A stretch of DNA of 64,000 nt, from contig JAKLKB010000003.1 of the NCBI GenBank assembly GCA_023150835.1, positions 1 to 64,000 of the forward strand, read 5' to 3'. This stretch comes from Myxococcota bacterium. GTDB lineage: Bacteria > Myxococcota_C > UBA6777. A program made the translations under genes and the position numbers. Each line of letters begins with the position of its first letter. Position 1 is the stretch's first letter. The notes under the pieces are model-generated. The model made no database searches, was not told the DNA's origin, and worked only from the letters and a program-made list of their open reading frames with translations. Shown piece after piece: positions 1-7,358 of this stretch.

Positions 1-38
1 ATCTTGATCGTGATCTCCAACTTTCCTTCGACTGCCAT
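1..38 (-). CDS. 5' end of an unidentified gene running off the window
   Basis: An ATG on the minus strand at 38 opens a frame reading MAVEGKLEITIK up to the window edge. It is preceded by a strong Shine-Dalgarno sequence (GAAGGAG, six bases before the ATG), which is the main support for a real start. Only 12 residues are visible, so no family can be named. The gene lies downstream of two other leftward genes and may share their transcript, although about 145 bases separate it from the preceding stop. Confidence 0.5.
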   Translation of the reverse strand, partial: MAVEGKLEITIK

Positions 39-183
39 CGTTGACTCCTTCGTTTGAAAAGATCTCGGTGAATCCGAGAACACAGGGACTCTCCAAGCCC
101 CTTTGAGAAATGCGCCGACTTTGACACGGATCTCTCGGCCTTTACGCGCCGACCACGCACTTTGCTGCATGAATCAAACGGTG

Positions 184-906
184 CTAGAGCTTCCATAGTC
201 CGAAGCGTTGCAAAACATCCCGTATGAGTTCGGCGGGTGGGGTCTGGGTACGACGCATCAAGCGAGGGATGTTCTTTCTCTCGGTCGCATGGGCGCTTTT
301 GTCGCGAGCGCGTAACGGTTCCAGCCATTCCCGCACCGTCTTGGTTTCTCCGCCCACAGAGACCCGATAATCGAGACATTCCGCATCACTCCACGCGGAA
401 AAGCCCGTCCCGCCTTTAGGGTGCGTTACGGGTGCGCTCGTTGCGGCATTCTTCGATGGCGGTGACGATGAAGGCTGCGCGACGTTAGCCTCTTGGGAGG
501 TCGGGAATCCGCTCGATGGTTCCGCGTGTTGCGGCTCGGCAGGGGATGCCTGTTCTTCTGGTGGCGAGGACACAGGATCGCTTGTTCTTGGAGGTACAAA
601 AGACACGGATACACCCGACTGAATCGCTTGCTCAAATCTGGCCACAGCCTCCTCAAATCTCCCCATGCCTTCGATCCATGCAGACACCACAGATGGCAAA
701 GGTTCGGTGTGTTCATTGGGGTGCTTTTGCGGTGCAAACGCCGTGCAAAGGCACCACGCCACCACATCCGCTCTCGATACGCCCCATGCGTCCGCGTGAG
801 CTTTCAAAAGAGCCGAAGCTTGTGGGGGTAAGCGCAATGTGTGACTCTCTCGTTTGCCTTCCAAAGCGAGGTGCAGATCCGAGGGCTTGTTTTGTGTCGG
901 GTGCAT
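184..906 (-). CDS. hypothetical protein, ribbon-helix-helix-like N-terminus
   Basis: A 240-residue protein that I do not recognise as a whole. The ATG at 906 is chosen because AAGGAG lies about ten bases upstream; an in-frame upstream start at 948 lacks such a site. Residues 15-55 (RESHTLRLPPQASALLKAH and the following helix) have the strand-helix-helix pattern of ribbon-helix-helix DNA-binding or mobilisation accessory proteins; this is pattern reading only. Residues 105-160 are a low-complexity Pro/Ser/Glu/Ala linker, followed by a charged C-terminal domain with many Arg residues. It lies 100 bases downstream of the SLOG gene on the same strand. DUF2493-type SLOG genes are often found on plasmids and phages, so a role in replication or mobility is possible but unproven. 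Confidence 0.65.
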   Translation of the reverse strand: MHPTQNKPSDLHLALEGKRESHTLRLPPQASALLKAHADAWGVSRADVVAWCLCTAFAPQKHPNEHTEPLPSVVSAWIEGMGRFEEAVARFEQAIQSGVSVSFVPPRTSDPVSSPPEEQASPAEPQHAEPSSGFPTSQEANVAQPSSSPPSKNAATSAPVTHPKGGTGFSAWSDAECLDYRVSVGGETKTVREWLEPLRARDKSAHATERKNIPRLMRRTQTPPAELIRDVLQRFGLWKL

Positions 907-1008
907 AGCGGGTGCGCTCCTTTGTCCGTCGTTTCGCCAAAGCATCACGCATGCACCCTAACGCGGGTGCGCTTCTTTGGCAAGCCCCCATCGTCCCCCA
1001 AACCCCGC

Positions 1009-1368
1009 TCACACACGGAAGACAAAAACAGAAAGGCCCGATGCTTGGGCCATCTGGATCGTGTGCTGTGTACCCCGCGACCGACCATCCCACACCGCGA
1101 TCAACTGGCCCGCCTCTCCTGCATAGGCGACCATCTGTTGGTTGCGGCGTGGCCCTGCACTCCGTCCAAAACGCGACCAGTCGGGCAAAAAGCGACGCAC
1201 AGGTATCCAATGCAAGCGGGCGTACCGCTCTGCCAAACGATCCACCCCATACGCTCCACCCGATACCACCTCCGCGACGGAAAAGCCCGATGCTTCGATG
1301 GCGCGGCACACCACACCAAAGTCTCGGATGCTCCGCGAACCTGCGATGATCGTACGCTGCCCTACCAC
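1009..1368 (-). CDS. SLOG-family (DUF2493) nucleotide-binding protein
   Basis: A 119-residue protein with the hallmarks of the DUF2493/YspA-type SLOG (Rossmann-like) family: TIIAGSRSIRDF at the N-terminus, the glycine-rich VVSGGAYGVDRLAERYA, then GPRRNQQM and a C-terminal HTIQMAQASGLSV segment. SLOG proteins are thought to bind nucleotides or nucleotide-derived ligands, and many sit in mobile or conflict-related loci. GTG at 1368 is taken as the start because GGGAGG lies seven bases upstream; a GTG at 1410 would add 14 residues that do not fit the family. It is followed by the ribbon-helix-helix-like gene on the same strand. The actual ligand and role are unknown. Confidence 0.8.
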   Translation of the reverse strand: MVGQRTIIAGSRSIRDFGVVCRAIEASGFSVAEVVSGGAYGVDRLAERYARLHWIPVRRFLPDWSRFGRSAGPRRNQQMVAYAGEAGQLIAVWDGRSRGTQHTIQMAQASGLSVFVFRV

Positions 1369-1506
1369 GACCCAACCTCCCAAGCAAACGCACGCTGACC
1401 ACGCACCCACCGCAGGATGCGAAGGCTACACGCGCAAAAGCCCCGCTACACACACAGGGCGCACTGCCTGAGGGCAAAAAAAGAACTCTTCGGGCCACGA
1501 GCCGCA

Positions 1507-1691
1507 GTCTAGGGTTTGCCCGACCCTTGGGAGGGACACGCTTTTTTGCCTCAAAAAAGCTGCCCTAGACGGCCAGGCGAGGGGGCCGGTATACTTTTGA
1601 ACCCTCAGGCGAAGCCTTCTTTGTTCCGAGGGGTGGGCGGGCGGGTCATGGGCCGACGAATCGGGGAGGGGCTGGCCCGTCGCCGCCTGAG
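1507..1691. repeat. cluster of nested inverted repeats in gene-free DNA
   Basis: GTCTAGGG (1507-1514) pairs with CCCTAGAC (1563-1570) and encloses a perfect hairpin, GCTTTTTT (1540-1547) with AAAAAAGC (1553-1560). A second pair, CTCAGGCG (1604-1611) and CGCCTGAG (1684-1691), follows. No convincing gene lies between 1369 and 2735. The folding suggests a structured RNA or a chain of small elements leading into the palindromic array at 1799. I cannot assign it to a known RNA class. Confidence 0.5.
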
Positions 1692-1798
1692 TGCAGGGCC
1701 AGCGCCGATGCGGTACCCCGACCCGTGAGGAGGCCCTACCACCAAAAAGAGGCGAGCGCATGCGAAGCCACCCTATAGAGATCCCATACGAAGCCCCA

Positions 1799-2735
1799 GC
1801 GGGCCGAAGGCGCGGCGAAAACGAAGCCCAAAGGGCTGAGTCGCCGACCTTCGGCCCGCAACGGCGGAGAGTTGGGGAGATCGTGTATGAAGAGATCGAA
1901 GGTGTAGAGAACGGGTTCTTGTGCATCGCACGTGATCGTAAGCATCACAAAAACACGATGGCTGCGAAAGAATCAGAGAGGCTCACCGTAGCAGATCGGA
2001 GCGAACAAAAACACAAGCTACACAACGCACGAAAACATCGGATGATTCGACAGTCTCGCAATGTTCAACGCCGACACACGCCACAGCGATCAACGTGAAC
2101 ACCCACAACGCCGAAGGGATGGGGCGTCCCTCGCATCCGTACGTATCACAAACCGCGATGAGAGCGGGTTAATCGCCCTGTTTCATCCAAACAGAGAGAG
2201 AGCTTCCAGCGGGCCTTCTGCGCGGCGAAAACGAAGCCCAAAGGGCTGAGTCGCCGACCAAGGCCCGCAACATCCGACTTACGGGGAGATCGAAAAGAAG
2301 GTGTAGAAATCAGGGTCTTGTGCGTCGTACGTGATCCAAAACCACGATGGTTGCGAAAGAATCAGACAGGCTCGCCGTAGCAAATCGGAACAAACAGAAG
2401 CACAAGCAGCGCAAGCTACGCAAGGAAACGCTTGTTGCGATATCAACACCGAAACAAGCGCAACGTTTCTTTCCAAACCACCACAACAACACACTCAAGG
2501 CGGGCCTTCTGCGCGGCGAAAACGAAGCCCGCAAGGGCTGAGTCGCCGACCGAGGCCCGCAACATCCGACTTACGGGGAGATCATATCTGGAAAGGTCGA
2601 AGGTGTAGAGAACGGGGCCTTGTGCATCGCACGTGATCGCGAGCAACACAAAGGTACGATGGATACGGAAGAATCAGAAAGGATCACCGTAGCAGATAGA
2701 AACAAACGGAAGCGAAAGCAGCGCAACCCCCCGTA
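1799..2735. repeat. tandem array of three palindrome-headed repeat units
   Basis: Three units start at 1799, 2209 and 2500 and measure about 410, 291 and 236 bases. Each opens with a 60-base nested palindrome (1799-1859, 2209-2268, 2500-2560): an outer stem starting GCGGGCC and closing GGCCCGC, a middle GGCGA/TCGCC stem and an inner AGCCC/GGGCT hairpin. Each palindrome is followed by conserved sequence containing GGGGAGATC, GGTGTAGA, a TTGTGC-GTGATC block and a GAATCAGA block. Outer stems differ between copies in a paired way (GAAGG/CCTTC in unit 1, TT/AA in unit 2, TT/GA wobble in unit 3). Frames on both strands break between copies, so the conservation is not obviously coding. A half copy lies at 3410-3441. 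Confidence 0.8.
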
Positions 2736-3056
2736 TTACGGTTCTGTACGCTCTTCTTTCTTCAGCGAAGCAAAGGCTTCTCCCACCAACTGTCCCAATT
2801 CGGCGCGCAAAAGCTCTGTCACTCCTTGCTTGATCAACCATTCCCGCAAGGCTCGGTTGATCAGGCTTTGGTATCCTCTTTCCCCTGCCCTCTTTTTGAA
2901 TTCCTCGATCAGTTCGCCATCCAAACGAATTGTGATCTTTGTTTTCCCGCTTTCTGCACGTCTTGCTTCTCGCTCTCGCAATCCCGTTTGTTTTTCCCGC
3001 CTTGGCGCAGTTTCCCGCATCCATGCCTCGTAATCAACTTCTTTGTTCGTACTCAT
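2736..3056 (-). CDS. brnA: BrnA-family antitoxin
   Basis: A 106-residue CopG/ribbon-helix-helix antitoxin of the BrnA type. Residues 39-60 (KTKITIRLDGELIEEFKKRA) form the DNA-binding strand and first helix, followed by GYQSLINRALREWL typical of BrnA. The N-terminal 38 residues are charged, as expected for the toxin-binding segment. The start overlaps the end of the BrnT gene by 23 bases, the usual toxin-first order of brnTA operons. In known systems BrnA neutralises BrnT and represses the shared promoter. A palindrome ATGTACAT beside the predicted promoter could be its operator. Confidence 0.88.
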   Translation of the reverse strand: MSTNKEVDYEAWMRETAPRREKQTGLREREARRAESGKTKITIRLDGELIEEFKKRAGERGYQSLINRALREWLIKQGVTELLRAELGQLVGEAFASLKKEERTEP

Positions 3057-3315
3057 CTACCCACCTTCCCGTCGCTTCAAACGCAGTGATGATTCGGCAC
3101 AACGGCAACTCTTCGTCGCTGTACACCACAACCAAGAGCCGCCCTGTTTCCGTCTGGCCCAGCCATATCCAACGCTCTTCTTCCCATTGCGCTTCATCGG
3201 CTTGTTCAAAACCATTCGAATCTTCGAGCGCGTTGACAACTTCGTAGAACATCACATCGTGCTTTTTCTGCACTTTTCGGTACTTCTCTTCATCCCACAC
3301 ATACCCCACGTCCAT
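3034..3315 (-). CDS. brnT: BrnT-family ribonuclease toxin
   Basis: A 93-residue protein matching the BrnT toxin family, which has a RelE-like RNase fold: N-terminal YVWDEEKYRKVQKKHDVMFY, then ALEDSN, EEERWIWLGQTETGRLLVVV and a C-terminal RIITAFEATGRWVDEYEQ. In BrnT the KHGV-FEEA helix and the C-terminal R--SAR-AT strand contribute to RNA cleavage. Here the latter reads RIITAFEAT, so the usual second Arg of SAR is Phe, a possible weakening of the active site. The ATG at 3315 is chosen because AGGAGG lies eight bases upstream. It is the first gene of the brnTA operon. Confidence 0.87.
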   Translation of the reverse strand: MDVGYVWDEEKYRKVQKKHDVMFYEVVNALEDSNGFEQADEAQWEEERWIWLGQTETGRLLVVVYSDEELPLCRIITAFEATGRWVDEYEQRS

Positions 3316-3354
3316 TCTTTCTGAACCTCCTTTGCGATGGACAAATGTACATAC

Positions 3355-3384
3355 AACATATGCACCACCAAAGCAAAACGTCAA
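3355..3384 (-). promoter_or_regulatory. putative brnTA promoter and operator
   Basis: On the minus strand TTGACG (3384-3379) and TATGTT (3360-3355) are spaced 18 bases apart, a plausible sigma70-type -35/-10 pair 40 bases before the brnT start. A palindrome ATGTACAT at 3345-3352 abuts the -10 box and is a candidate binding site for BrnA autorepression. Confidence 0.45.
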
Positions 3385-3409
3385 CGACGCTTGTCGAAAA
3401 GAACCCAAA

Positions 3410-3441
3410 GCGGGCCGAAGGCGCTTGCTTGTCGACGCAAG
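3410..3441. repeat. half copy of the palindromic array element
   Basis: GCGGGCCGAAGGCG repeats the left arm of the unit at 1799. The right arm is missing and is replaced by a small CTTGC/GCAAG hairpin. It lies on the far side of brnTA from the array, so the toxin-antitoxin pair is bracketed by copies of the element. Confidence 0.6.
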
Positions 3442-3484
3442 AGATGACAAAGATTAGCCGTTTTTGTTATCAAAAGAGATCTCT

Positions 3485-3562
3485 ATGAACGTATCACTCG
3501 CCCCCGATCTGGAAAAGTTCATTGAAAAAAAACTCGAAACGGGCCTGTATAGCTCGGCCTCT
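3485..3562 (+). pseudogene. parD: truncated ParD-like antitoxin
   Basis: The first 26 codons (MNVSLAPDLEKFIEKKLETG, then LYSSAS) match the N-terminus of ParD/CopG type II antitoxins, which typically read MNVSLTPELEQFV and then GRYNSASEVVREAL. Homology stops at about 3562 and the sequence passes into repetitive DNA leading to the R1 element at 3606. No ParE toxin follows. The gene therefore looks decapitated by insertion or deletion at the repeat. It is read in the direction opposite to brnTA. Confidence 0.75.
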
Positions 3563-3605
3563 GATCGGGGCGCAGGGTGTGAGACCCTCTGTTGTTCGTC
3601 TCTGT

Positions 3606-3722
3606 GTAGGAGTTACGCAGTTGAAAAGGAAACCCCTGAGATGTCAGCACATTGTAGGGGCGGTTCGCGAACCGCCCGCGCCCGAACATGGGCCTTTTTC
3701 GTATCCAACCGCGTAAGTCCTC
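3606..3722 (+). repeat. R1 MITE-like element, copy 1
   Basis: Terminal inverted repeats (GTAGGAGTTACGCAGTTG at the left, CAACCGCGTAAGTCCTC at the right) enclose a core with the perfect hairpin GGGGCGGTTCGCGAACCGCCC and GAACATGGGCCTTTTTCGTA. The same 120-bp unit occurs at 14875 and 30541. It codes for nothing and has the form of a miniature inverted-repeat element. Confidence 0.85.
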
Positions 3723-3723
3723 T

Positions 3724-3895
3724 CTGTGTATAGAAGTGACGCCGTTGCAAAAAAAAGCCGTGCTCGCGGACGCCCAAGCGACAGAGTCATTCGCCTTGAA
3801 AAACCTGCGATCTCTTCGCCGATACAGGGTCCATAGAGCCGCGCTCCCTTGTGGGGCGTGGGGTGACACCCCACCAAACAAAAAGCAAAAGAAAA
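3724..3895 (+). repeat. R2 interspersed element, copy 1
   Basis: About 170 bases beginning TAGAAGTGACGCCGTTG and containing the family blocks CAAGCGACAGAGTC, ATCTCTTCGCC and a closing hairpin around GGGGTGACACCCC. It follows R1 directly. Other copies lie near 7094, 13344, 15001, 26795, 33555 (partial), 34853, 36800 and 59062. Confidence 0.8.
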
Positions 3896-3915
3896 AACAA
3901 ACAAAGAACACCGAT

Positions 3916-5175
3916 TCACCGCAAAAACACGCGCTCACCCCAAGGACAAGCGAAGTCACCCGCGCAGGTGAGAACCCACAACACAGGCAAAACGGGCGGA
4001 GATTCGGGGAAAGGGCCGAATCCATCGGTAAAATAGACGACACCTTCGGGACGATGCTGGCGGAGGAAGTCGCCTTGAAAGGGAGGGCGAAGGTCGGTGC
4101 CACCGCGCCCCATGACGGAGCGCAAAGGCCCGCCTTTGTAGGTGGAGACGCGATGGATGATCGCATCGCATTCAACGAGCAAGATCGTGGAGAGCGAGAC
4201 GAGGTGTTGGAGTTGTGTGCTGATGGCGAGGAGTTCTTGGGTCGAGATGCTTGCGGAGGTATCGATGACCACGAGCAGACGGGGTTTTTCGCCTTGAGAG
4301 ATCAAGCGCCGTCGGCCCGGGATCAAGCCGACGTGTTGGGGAAAGCGTCGGTTGGGGGTATCGTAGCGATGGATCGGCTTGCGCAGGCGACTGGCAAAGA
4401 TCTGCAACGCGGCCTTCCAATCCATCGAGCCTTTGGGAAATTGGGAAGGATGGACTTGAGCGAGCATCTCTTGGAGGTAGGCGGGTTCGCGGCCTGCGAG
4501 GCGATGGTGAGAGGGCTGTTGTTTGGCTTCTTCAGCGACAGCTTCAAGGATCTTTTCGACGGCACGCTCACGAAGGAGCATCGAGGGCAAGTGTCGGCCA
4601 AGAGCAGAAGAATTCTCTCCGACGGCATCAGCCTCACCTTCGGCATCGCAGACGATCAGCCACAGATGGCTATCCATCAGGGCTTTGAGTTTGGATTCCG
4701 GGTCTTTGCCTTCGGCGAGAGCCTTCACCAAGCAGTCATAACGGGTCATGGTGCTTTGATGGGGTCGGATGCCGTATTCATAAAAGCCATCAATGGTCAT
4801 CGGATGACCCGGCAAAGGCTCTTTGATGTATTCGTTGGCGGATATCTCCATCGCGACGGTCATCAGGGGCGCAAAGGCGACATCGAAGAACTTGGTGTGG
4901 CTGGTGTGTCCCAAGACGACGTGATGGATCTCGTGCAACAAAACGCCTGAAAGATACGGAAGACGCGCAGGGTTAGAGAAGTACGAAAGCGAGACGTGCA
5001 GATACAAACGACCTTGGCTTTCGGAAACGCCCATCACTTCGACGCTTTCATCGGCAAGAATGGTCATCCTTGCCAACACCGCTACATACAACGGATAGCG
5101 TTGTAAAAACCCCATCGGGCGGAGCGTTTGAAAGAACCAATCTTGCGGTACGGCTTGCGGTGTGGTTTGTGACAT
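3916..5175 (-). CDS. DUF2201 protein: metallopeptidase-like plus VWA-like domain
   Basis: A 419-residue protein of the DUF2201 type. The N-terminal putative metallopeptidase domain carries the zinc motif LLHEIHHVVLGH (HEIHH at 81-85, His90). The C-terminal VWA-like domain has the MIDAS motif DTSAS at 305-309 and the downstream GRGGTDLRPPF threonine site. Such proteins are encoded with a MoxR-type AAA ATPase and are thought to act as a chelatase- or chaperone-like pair. Here the AAA gene lies upstream on the same strand, separated by 550 bases of repeats. No signal peptide is seen, so it is probably cytoplasmic. The start at 5175 has GGA eight bases upstream. Confidence 0.85.
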   Translation of the reverse strand: MSQTTPQAVPQDWFFQTLRPMGFLQRYPLYVAVLARMTILADESVEVMGVSESQGRLYLHVSLSYFSNPARLPYLSGVLLHEIHHVVLGHTSHTKFFDVAFAPLMTVAMEISANEYIKEPLPGHPMTIDGFYEYGIRPHQSTMTRYDCLVKALAEGKDPESKLKALMDSHLWLIVCDAEGEADAVGENSSALGRHLPSMLLRERAVEKILEAVAEEAKQQPSHHRLAGREPAYLQEMLAQVHPSQFPKGSMDWKAALQIFASRLRKPIHRYDTPNRRFPQHVGLIPGRRRLISQGEKPRLLVVIDTSASISTQELLAISTQLQHLVSLSTILLVECDAIIHRVSTYKGGPLRSVMGRGGTDLRPPFQGDFLRQHRPEGVVYFTDGFGPFPESPPVLPVLWVLTCAGDFACPWGERVFLR

Positions 5176-5207
5176 AGCGACTATCCAAACGATTGAGGCG
5201 TCACGCG

Positions 5208-5597
5208 AAATCCGCCTATGGTGTGATCGACATCTGTAGGGGCAGCCCCCTGTGGCTGCCCGACCACAGGGCGTTTACAACTTGTGACCGCTATCATAAA
5301 GTCTTTGCTTGCCAAAGTGTGGCTGCCCGACCACAGGGCGTTTACAACGGATCGCATCGACCCTTTGTGTACACTTCTCTCGGAACTCGTATGGCGCAGT
5401 ACTCCGAGTCTCATAAGTAAGTATCACTAAGTTTCTTCAGCTTTCGCGCCCGAAGAACGGGTTCGTTCAAAACAGATGGCGATGAAGAGGTCACCGACGC
5501 AACAGATCGAGGGCAGGCACGGGGGCCTGCCCCTACGAAACACCGTGTGATTTCCAACACGTAGGGGCAACCATGTGTGGTTGCCCTTGCTGAAATG
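5208..5597. repeat. R3-type repeats filling the gap between the AAA and VWA genes
   Basis: The 549-base gap 5176-5724 contains no convincing gene. At 5208-5288 lies an R3 copy (CGAAATCCGCC, then GTAGGGGCAGCC, then GGCTGCCCGACCACAGGGCG). The last block is repeated at 5322-5348. At 5511-5597 two more hairpins occur, GGCAGG-CCTGCC and GTAGGGGCAACC-GGTTGCC. These hairpins probably separate the MoxR and VWA genes and may attenuate their co-transcription. Confidence 0.7.
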
Positions 5598-5724
5598 TGT
5601 TGCCTCTTGATGCCTCTCTCATGGCGTTGGTTTGAACGGACCCCGAAGAACCTTGCTGCTCAAGCACCAAAGTTACAAAAATCAAGCGATACTGACTTAC
5701 CAACCAACACCGAACAAGAGGTGC

Positions 5725-7035
5725 CTATCCAAGCAGTCCGAGGTCTTTGAGGTCTTTTGCAAAGCTGTGCAACATGCGCTCGGGAAGGGCTTTGCAGATC
5801 TCCAAGAGGTCGCGAAGGGCTAGGCGGACGGAGTTGTTTTTGCGAAGCATCTGGAGCTTTTCGTGATGGCGAAAGAAGGCGATGGTTGCGCGGAAAAACA
5901 AGCCCAACCAATGATCGTGGCGTTCTTTAACCCATGCGCGGAGGGTCTTGGCGGCGGAGGACGTCTTGAAGTTGCCTTCAAGCAGCGCATCGGGCGGATA
6001 CAAGGACGGCAACAAAGCGAAGGCCGAAGGATTTTTGAAGAGAGCTTCTTGCAACGATTCACGGGAATCCCCGGGCAGCGCCTGCAAAAGGGAATGGATC
6101 GAAGAAGAAGAGAGGCGCTTTTGATCGAGGCGCAAAGTGATCTCAGCGGGTGCTTGCAGCAAAGGGCGCAAGCGTTGGCATAGCTCATCGACTTGATCGG
6201 TCTTTCCGACGTCGATCCAGCCCGCCAAACGCGCCAAGACAGCAGGATCTTTGTCTGCCGAAGCCAGCCAGAGATCGGGATCAAAGAGATCTTCTTCGCT
6301 GCCGATATGCTGCATCTCAGGCCGTGCAAGCAAGACATCGACCCAAGAAGGCGGAAGATATCCACCCAAAAGCTCCGCCAGAAAAGAGCGATCAGCACGA
6401 TCCATCGGCGAAAGCCCCGCCAAAAGGCGCGAAGCATACGTCCATGTACGCGGTGGTACGGTCTCAAAGAAGCGATCGTGATCACGCGCCATCCCCAAGA
6501 TCGCCCGATGAATCCCCGCATCGACGGCCCACGCAAGCCAATGCGTGCGATCTGCATAAACACGAACTTGCAGAAATCGCGCACGCAGCGCAGGATCGAG
6601 CGGTGTGACATGATAATCTTCTCCTTCGGGGTTGATCGCAGCACAAGTCGACCAGCCTTCTGGGAGAGCGTAGCTATGGAGCTTTCGAGCGGTGAGTAGC
6701 TGGAGTGCGGGTTGCTGCATATAACGCTCGGCGCGATTGAGCTCTTCAAGCATCAACACACCTGCCCCATCTTGCGGCAAGATCGCAGGAGCCGCATACA
6801 CGGTGCGCCCATCTTGGATCTGCGGAAGACCCACCAGATCAGGTGGCTCCAACAAGCTCAGATCCAACACGCAACAACCGATCCCCAACTGGCGCGCTGT
6901 CTCCTGCAAGATCTCGCTCTTTCCTATCCCCGTAGCGCCTTCCAACAACACAGGCAAACGCGCTTGATACGCCGCCTTTAACAAACGAACCAGTCTCGCC
7001 CCAACCGGCAACGATACCATCCACTTCGTCTCCAT
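5725..7035 (-). CDS. MoxR-type AAA+ ATPase
   Basis: A 436-residue AAA+ ATPase. Walker A is GATGIGKS at 33-40 and Walker B is LMLEELNRAE near residues 94-103, followed by the sensor region CAAINPEGEDY and an arginine-rich DPALRARFLQVRV segment. This is the MoxR/CbbQ pattern, with the ATPase domain in the first 230 residues and a helical lid and extra domain after it. MoxR ATPases work with VWA-domain partners to remodel or metallate target proteins. The probable partner here is the DUF2201/VWA protein downstream at 3916-5175. The start at 7035 has AAGGA about ten bases upstream. The target is not indicated by the context. Confidence 0.87.
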   Translation of the reverse strand: METKWMVSLPVGARLVRLLKAAYQARLPVLLEGATGIGKSEILQETARQLGIGCCVLDLSLLEPPDLVGLPQIQDGRTVYAAPAILPQDGAGVLMLEELNRAERYMQQPALQLLTARKLHSYALPEGWSTCAAINPEGEDYHVTPLDPALRARFLQVRVYADRTHWLAWAVDAGIHRAILGMARDHDRFFETVPPRTWTYASRLLAGLSPMDRADRSFLAELLGGYLPPSWVDVLLARPEMQHIGSEEDLFDPDLWLASADKDPAVLARLAGWIDVGKTDQVDELCQRLRPLLQAPAEITLRLDQKRLSSSSIHSLLQALPGDSRESLQEALFKNPSAFALLPSLYPPDALLEGNFKTSSAAKTLRAWVKERHDHWLGLFFRATIAFFRHHEKLQMLRKNNSVRLALRDLLEICKALPERMLHSFAKDLKDLGLLG

Positions 7036-7093
7036 CCACTTCTATCCTTCCTCTTCTTGATAAGCGTCCGTCTTGTTGTGTTGGGTTTATTTT

Positions 7094-7317
7094 ATGGGGC
7101 GAGGTACCAAACCCCGCAAGGGACTATCGCCCCTTGACCCCATATTGGCGGAAGAACAAAAGCGTTTCAAACCCACAGCGCTGCCGCTTGGGGTGGCGCG
7201 AACACGGGTTTTTTGGCCACTACACCACTTCGGTGCGGATCCTTGACAGACCAAATCAAGACAACGACTCTGTCGCTTGGCCATTCACAAACACGGCTTT
7301 TTTCAACCGTGCAAGTC
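7094..7317 (-). repeat. R2 element, one full and one partial copy
   Basis: In minus orientation, 7094-7222 carries the R2 blocks (AACCCCGCAAGGG, CCCCTTGACCCC, CGCGAACACGGG). A second shortened copy follows at 7250-7317 (GACTCTGTCGCTTGGCC, CACGGCTTTTTT, GTGCAAGTCC). The 323 bases between the AAA gene start (7035) and the Septu start (7359) hold no other gene. The PtuA promoter must lie inside or beside this element. Confidence 0.75.
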
Positions 7318-7358
7318 CGAAGAAGATCGAAAAAAACGAAAAAACGGAAAGTCCACCG

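Noticed and set aside
1799-2735. Integron attC sites and gene cassettes
   Set aside because: Tandem palindromes next to toxin-antitoxin genes recall a superintegron, but the palindromes lack paired GTTRRRY/RYYYAAC core sites and no integrase is present.
1799-2735. Small proteins encoded by the repeat units
   Set aside because: Short frames on both strands contain similar words, but indels between copies shift the frame and introduce stops, so the similarity follows the DNA rather than a protein.
3606-3722. Transposase fragment in the R1 element
   Set aside because: The short frames across R1 differ between copies and match no transposase motif; the element appears non-coding.
3688-4950. Long plus-strand open frame
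   Set aside because: It is antisense to the DUF2201/VWA gene, whose metallopeptidase and MIDAS motifs are clear; the opposite frame has no recognisable motif.
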